DNA of 64,000 bases from Blastobasis lacticolella (taxonomy: Eukaryota; Arthropoda; Insecta; Lepidoptera; Blastobasidae). Numbering within the stretch: position 1 is the stretch's first letter; the number at the start of each line of letters is the position of its first letter. Of this stretch, positions 59,455 to 64,000 are shown in pieces. The stretch is from assembly GCA_905147135.1 (NCBI GenBank), contig LR990060.1, positions 4,170,001 to 4,234,000 on the forward strand, read 5' to 3'. The position numbers were made by a program, and so were the translations under genes. Under the pieces are notes generated by a model. It worked only from the letters and a program-made list of their open reading frames with translations, was not told the DNA's origin and made no database searches.

Positions 59455-59850
59455 GTTCCAGTTGTTCACTAACTGATGCTGTTACGGTGAGAGAAAACAT
59501 CGTGAGGGTAACCCGGCGCATTCAGTCGGCTGAAATCTAGTCAGTTTCCCCTGCTAACAAGGTCATGGAGGTCAAATGGCAGTCGATTTACTATTATAAG
59601 CTGATCTGCCAAAACTATGGGTCAAAAGATACTCTTGTGGTGAAGGAAAACATCGTAATGAAACCTGCATATTCAGGCGACTGAATGTGTAACCATGATT
59701 CAATCTCGTCAGGTTCCCCTGGTAGCAGGGTCACGGTGGTCAGATGGTAGTATCTCCAGTGTAATTACCTGATCAACTAAATCCTGGATCATGGTGAAGG
59801 CGAACCCGGCCCCTAGCGCGCAAGAGCAGGATATTGACACTAATATTATT
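59455..59850 (+). mobile_element. Two overlapping SINE-B copies
   Basis: First: TGATGCTGTTACGGTGAGAG, AAAACATCGTGAGGGTAACC, ATTCAGTCGGCTGAAATCTA, CAGTCGATTTACTATTATAA, ending near 59625. Second: GATACTCTTGTGGTGAAGGA, CATATTCAGGCGACTGAATG, GGTTCCCCTGGTAGCAGGGT, TGGATCATGGTGAAGGCGAA, ending near 59845. Both are headless. The second probably inserted into the end of the first. Confidence 0.65.
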
Positions 59851-59854
59851 ATTA

Positions 59855-61005
59855 TTCTTATTGATAAAATAATAAAAATAAAGTTTTATTATTATTATAG
59901 ATATTTTGTTATGTTTATTTCCATTATGTACAAAGGAATGAGATAATGGTGATTAATTTAGACACGACGAATACTATAATTACAACCATCCGTCAATAAA
60001 AAGACGAGTTTTTTTTTATGTTATTGTCAACACGACTTCCAGTCAGTCAAGTGTGAGTCGGGTTTAATTTGCCATGATTCTGTACAATTTAACATAGTTA
60101 TGTCGAGTAGTTATTGAGATTTTCCAGTTTGAAAAACGCCCGTTTTAGTACCGACTGGCTGATTTATTGACTGACATTGAGGCACTTCCCAAGAAAATAG
60201 GATCTTGAAATTTGGTGTATAAGCAGGTTTTAGGACAAAAGTAAAGGAATAATTTTGGAAACTATGCATATTCACTCAGAACGGTCTCAAACAGGGCGTA
60301 AATATAGACCAACATGGTCTTAGAATTTAAAGCAAACAAAGTTTCTCCCTAGATAGAGCACACTGAAGGGTCTGCGCTCCTGGCCGCTCATAAATGTTTG
60401 AATTTCGAATGTTACAAGTATTTTTGGAACATAAGAAACTCAATCATTGATTTTAAAAATTGGCGGGAATTTGCGTGTCTATTGTTTTTTATCACAAGTT
60501 GAAGTTCGTCGTTCGTAGTAAAAATGGAATTAACGCGAAAAGATTTTCGGACGATGATTATTTATCGTTTTAAAGTTAACGCTGCGAGTTGATAAGGAAC
60601 AAAATTCGTGCGAAGAAGAGTTTATTATACCTATTCCGTTCAATTTCAGCGTGAAGGACGAAAAAGTAAGAGGTGTTTTTTACGGAACTCTAAAAGTGAA
60701 GCTTGAATAATTTACCATATATTAAGTCAGAGTTTATAAAAGAAATAATGATTCTTTGTAAAAAAAAAAAGTAAACGTGACCTGTCTTATGAGTTTTTGT
60801 ACATGAAGATGTCTGAGCAACGCATAAATTGTTCACAAAAGTGTACAATTATTTTTTTTGCAATACTATTCTTGTCTGGAGCCTTGTTGAGACGGATGTG
60901 ACCATATTTTCGTTTGTGGTCATCAAGTGTTGAAGTGATAATTTGACGTGTGAACTATCAAATTTGTTTTTTGTTTGTTCCAAGGTAAACTATTGAGGAG
61001 GAACT
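59855..61005. other. Gene-free stretch
   Basis: No domain-bearing frame, no family member recognised. 60040-60200 (CAAGTGTGAGTCGGGTTTAA, CGAGTAGTTATTGAGA) has the flavour of an old dispersed repeat, with a faint relative at 42220-42270. Confidence 0.4.
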
Positions 61006-61007
61006 AT

Positions 61008-61265
61008 TTGCCGTGCGGTGTCCGGCAGAGTAGAATAGCACCAACCCCTTACGCTCATGGGTGTCGTACAAGGCGACTAATGTTTTCGAGGCAAAAGATC
61101 AAGAGTCTCCGTAGTCTGGAAAATGGGCAGCAGCATTTTCTATTGTTATATTTAAACACTGCGATCTCCAACCCGCCTGCCAAGTGTGGAGATTATGGCA
61201 AAAACCTCCCCTTTCGTGGGAGAGGCCCGAAGTCCTGCAGTGGACTGTTACGGGTTGTGATGATG
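61008..61265 (+). mobile_element. Full-length R3 repeat
   Basis: GCCGTGCGGTGTCCGGCAGA to GACTGTTACGGGTTGTGATG. Flanks: AACTATTGAGGAG occurs just before (60988-61000) and AAACTATTGAGGAG just after (61266-61279). This is a target duplication of about 13 bp. Confidence 0.85.
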
Positions 61266-61890
61266 AAACTATTGAGGAGTCCACCTGGGTGAGTACCACC
61301 GCCTTATCTATTTCTGTCGCCAAGCAACAATGCTTGCATTGTTGTGTTCCGGTTTAAAGGATAAGGTAGCCAACGAAATTACGGACATGAGGCATTTCAT
61401 CCTAGTCCTCACGGTGACAACGCACCTGCGGTTTTGTATTTTTGTTGCATACAACAAAAATTTAAGAGATGTAGGGCATAGCGGGGTATCTCGTTCGAAT
61501 TGGAGCCGCCCGACTAGGAAAGTACCTCCACCTTACAGAATATCGCAGCTAAATAATACTCTTTTAAATAGTATTGTGTTTCTGCCGGTGAGTAAGGTTT
61601 TCTGTGCTCCATGGGGTGGGGATTTGGGGAACCGTGGCTTTGGCAGTGGAGGGGCATTTGCCTTTTGCTGCCAGAGCAACGTGTTATAGAGGTAGGCAAC
61701 GCATTGGCGATACTCTTGGTGTTGCTAATGTCTATAGGCAGTGGTGACCGCTTTCCATCAGGTGGCCCGCTTGCCTGTTTACTACAGTATGACATAAAAA
61801 AAAATACAACCTATGACTTTGTTATGTTATGGGCGACAGTTACCACTTACCATCAGATGGGCTGTCTACTCGTTTGTCACTGAGTAGTAT
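61266..61890 (+). mobile_element. R5 repeat split by R6
   Basis: Left R5 part: GAGGAGTCCACCTGGGTGAG, TGTTGTGTTCCGGTTTAAAG, CAACGCACCTGCGGTTTTGT. Right R5 part: AGTTACCACTTACCATCAGA, TGGGCTGTCTACTCGTTTGT, CACTGAGTAGTATAAAA. R6 at 61456-61803 lies between them. Confidence 0.7.
61449..61810 (+). mobile_element. R6 repeat with target duplication
   Basis: ATACAAC flanks the unit at 61449-61455 and 61804-61810. R6 contains TTGGAGCCGCCCGACTAGGA, AATACTCTTTTAAATAGTAT, CCATGGGGTGGGGATTTGGG. It ends GGCAACGCATTGGCGATACT, TGGTGTTGCTAATGTCTATA, TCCATCAGGTGGCCCGCTTG, CCTGTTTACTACAGTATGAC and an A tail. The last ~100 bases parallel the Jockey-type LINE 3' end. Confidence 0.75.
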
Positions 61891-61929
61891 AAAACAAGTA
61901 TACATAATTTTAAAAATCATGTCGTCGAT

Positions 61930-62165
61930 ATCGAGCGTCGTAAGCGAACGGTACCTTGTTCGCATGCCACCGCCGCCATGTACCTATGACTCTTTTCTGA
62001 GTCATGTACATTAATTGAATACTAACCGATGCTCTTTCAGTAAAAGAATACATCGTGATGAATGGCATATCAGGTCATTACAGTAGAGCGACTGCCATCT
62101 GACCTCCGTTATTATGTTGACAGGTGAACCTGATCAGATTGGTTCGTGGTTACAAATTCTGTCGG
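61930..62165 (+). mobile_element. SINE-B fragment
   Basis: CGTCGTAAGCGAACGGTACC (head remnant), ATGACTCTTTTCTGAGTCAT, CTAACCGATGCTCTTTCAGT, ACATCGTGATGAATGG. The next section, GGTCATTACAGTAGAGCGAC and GACCTCCGTTATTATGTTGA, is SINE-B body in reverse. Two scraps are therefore joined head to tail in opposite orientation. Confidence 0.6.
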
Positions 62166-62169
62166 TTAG

Positions 62170-62308
62170 TTAGTCGGGTGTGATATGTAAAATAAATTAA
62201 GTAGTTTATCAGTTATTTAACACCCATAACACAAGCTTTGCTTAGTTTGGGTCAAGATGGCGCGGTGTGAATTCTCCATGCATATTTATTATTATTTATT
62301 TATCATTT
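62170..62308 (+). mobile_element. SINE-A 3' part
   Basis: GTGTGATATGTAAAATAAAT, GTAGTTTATCAGTTATTTAA, CACCCATAACACAAGCTTTG, TCAAGATGGCGCGGTGTGAA, TTTATTATTATTTATTTA. Confidence 0.75.
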
Positions 62309-62522
62309 CATTCATCAGTGAGTAGGCATAGGTATGCACAAGAATGAGAACAATAAACAAAGTACGTTATTAGTTTATTTATTCAACTTGAATTTTCCAC
62401 ATTACAAATGATAACCGTGAGGTTTTAATATCATTTTCATTTGATATCTAGACTAATAAAAAATGCTTACGACTTCCGGTATTACGTTTATCAATTATCT
62501 CCAGGTCTAATTTGCTTATTTG

Positions 62523-62756
62523 TGCGCTTATTACACATGCCTAAATTCAGAACAAAAAGCGTGAGAGCAAATCAAAGTGGAATGTATTGCTCATAGAATA
62601 ACGTTCATTTGTGTATCACGGATTTTTTTAAAGCGGAGCGACGCGTTACTTAATATAAGTGATACAAAAATGGACCTTATTCTATGAGCAATACATTCCA
62701 TTTTGATTTGCTCTCACGCTTTTTGTAACTGAATTTAGGCATGTGTAATAAACGCA
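62523..62756. mobile_element. MITE-1 copy C
   Basis: 234 bp with ends TGCGCTTATTACACATGCC and GGCATGTGTAATAAACGCA. One arm has lost the CAGTGACTGAAT stretch. The flanks (TTG, TTT) no longer show an exact TWA duplication. Confidence 0.8.
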
Positions 62757-62764
62757 TTTTGATT

Positions 62765-62925
62765 TACTAGTATACCCGGCGCGACTTCGTTCGCGTACGC
62801 CTACTTTACCCCTACCTACTCTTCTTTTCCTGCTTATAAACCATCCTCTTGAATCACTCTCTATTGTTAAAATCTGCATTATCCGGGTGCGTAGTTTAAA
62901 AGATCTATGCGTACATATAGCCGTG
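62765..62925 (-). repeat. CTAGT-ended lepidopteran repeat, reverse
   Basis: ACTAGTATACCCGGCGCGAC, TTCGTTCGCGTACGCCTACT, CATCCTCTTGAATCACTCTC, CCGGGTGCGTAGTTTAAAAG. This is the inverse of the family at 38385-38575. Confidence 0.55.
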
Positions 62926-63176
62926 TGGTGTCCGGCAGAGTAGAATAGCACGAACCCCTTACACTCGTGGGTGTCGTACAAGGCGACTAATGTTTTCGAG
63001 GCAAAAGATCAAGAGTCTCCGTAGTCTGGAAAATGGGCAGCAGCATTTTCCATTGTTATATTTAAACACTGCGATCTCTAACCCGCCTGCCAAGCATGGA
63101 GATTATGGCAATAACCTCCCTTTTCGTGGGAGAGGCCCTAAGTCCTGCAGTGGACTGTTACGGGCTGTGATGATGA
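62922..63176 (+). mobile_element. Full-length R3 repeat
   Basis: GCCGTGTGGTGTCCGGCAGA to GACTGTTACGGGCTGTGATG. CGTACATA flanks it: GCGTACATA at 62909-62917 and GCGTACATAGAT at 63178-63189, a clear target duplication. This is the best preserved R3 copy. Confidence 0.88.
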
Positions 63177-63424
63177 CGCGTACATAGATACCGACGGCGG
63201 GAGAGAGATCTGGCAGGAATGTAGTAAGTAGAACAATATGGTCGCAGCTTAGGTACCCCTACGGGAAAAAGGCGTGACGTTACGTATTTTTATGTATGTA
63301 TGTACTTTCCTTTGTGAAAGTAATGGCAACTTCTCTGAATGCAAATTCTCATTTAGGCAAGTTCTGCTATAGGCAAATTCTCATAGACGCAACTCAAGGC
63401 CACCACAGAATATCCACTAGTTGT

Positions 63425-63940
63425 TTAGTTGAACACTAACCGATGAGATGTGGTAAAACATTGTGATGAAACCTGCACATTCAGGGGACTGAATGTTTAA
63501 CCGTGATCCAATATGGTCAGGTTCCTCTAGTAGCAGGGTCACGAAGGTCAGATGACAGTCGCTCCGCTGTAAATACCTGTAGTCGTATTCACAATGGCTC
63601 GGAAATCAGAATCGGATACGGAATCGACTAAGGACCCTGCAAAAGTTCTTAGGAAAGTGTGGTTTCAGTTAATTTTGATAAAATTTTCATATGTTATAGA
63701 GAGTAGAGTTTCCGTGGAATCTATCGGGACTCTGAATAACAGTTTTCGAATCGATCGACACGGATTCGCCGCTAACGAATTTCGTGTAGAATCGTTCGGA
63801 AACGGTTTCGAATCATTGTGAATACGGCTACAGATCTGCCAAATCCTGGTTGATAGTCAAGACCGACCCCGGGCCCTCCTACACGAGAACATAACGGGGA
63901 TATTAACCCCAAGATGATGATGATGATGATGATGATCACA
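63425..63940 (+). mobile_element. SINE-B split by MITE-7
   Basis: The SINE-B body (ACCGATGAGATGTGGTAAAA, CATTCAGGGGACTGAATGTT, CAGTCGCTCCGCTGTAAATA) runs to CCTGTA. It resumes at CAGATCTGCCAAATCCTGGT, then ACCGACCCCGGGCCCTC, ATATTAACCCCAAGATGATG and (ATG)n at 63913-63934. The head is missing. Confidence 0.85.
63580..63830. mobile_element. MITE-7 inside SINE-B, TA target
   Basis: Ends GTCGTATTCACAATG (from 63582) and CATTGTGAATACGGC (to 63828) are inverted repeats with one mismatch. TA flanks both sides (63580-63581, 63829-63830), as for Tc1/mariner-type elements. An open frame of 75 codons spans it but shows no transposase motif. Confidence 0.8.
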
Positions 63941-64000
63941 GAGTATCTATACTAATCTAAGCAATACATTCATTTCCAAATACATATACATATAATTAAT

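Overview
The window looks like gene-poor, repeat-rich nuclear DNA of an insect, most likely a moth or butterfly (Lepidoptera). This is inferred from several interspersed repeat families I recognise as lepidopteran: tRNA-headed SINEs, LINE ends finishing in (GAT)n or (TTTA)n, and short Helitrons ending CTAG. It also fits the AT-rich background and the intronless secreted acid-lipase and serpin genes. I see no bacterial operons, CRISPR arrays or functional tRNA/rRNA genes. Species cannot be fixed from the sequence alone.

Layout. 1-4870: repeats only (MITE-1 copy A, SINE-B, SINE-A, a LINE tail, an R3 repeat). 4871-7051 (-): one long open frame with a C2H2 zinc finger and a C-terminal acidic tail built from 180-bp repeats. 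7052-11270: repeats, including a clean Helitron. 11277-14903: a three-level nest, in which a palindromic DNA element contains a SINE that contains a very young, internally deleted Copia element with identical LTRs. 15200-20050: SINEs, a GC-rich palindromic element with a perfect RFX X-box, a 5'-truncated Jockey-type LINE and a second Helitron. 20808-22183: an insertion with a target-site duplication carrying a 276-bp tandem array. 22184-40660: repeats with no convincing gene, including a second X-box element, a MITE-based tandem duplication, LINE relics, a hexanucleotide microsatellite and several perfect hairpins. 40667-47180 (-): two related, intronless acid-lipase-like genes in tandem. 47200-56400: repeats, including a MITE whose internal 70-bp unit has expanded into a minisatellite. 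56700-57896 (+): an intronless secreted serpin with Arg at the predicted P1 site. 57900-64000: repeats.

Family names used below. SINE-A: tRNA-Gly(GCC)-like head, (TTTA)n end. SINE-B: head with TGGCCGAGCGG, (GAT)n end. R3: begins GTGTGGTGTCCGGCAG and ends GGGCTGTGATGATG. R4: LINE 3' end whose frame ends in EAYAQQW. RTE-like: LINE whose frame contains LRWYGHVLR. R5: repeat containing GTTGTGTTCCGGTTT. R6: repeat whose 3' end matches the Jockey-type LINE. MITE-1 to MITE-7, hAT-like and X-box elements are short inverted-repeat elements.

The genes do not form one pathway. The two lipases are secreted alpha/beta-hydrolases, probably digestive, and look like local duplicates. The serpin is probably a secreted inhibitor of a trypsin-like protease. 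The zinc-finger/acidic protein is of unknown function. The most informative part of the window is the record of repeat-repeat interactions: nested insertions with readable target duplications, two SINE-like families that share 3' ends with LINEs present in the window, and repeat tails that may supply gene polyadenylation signals.
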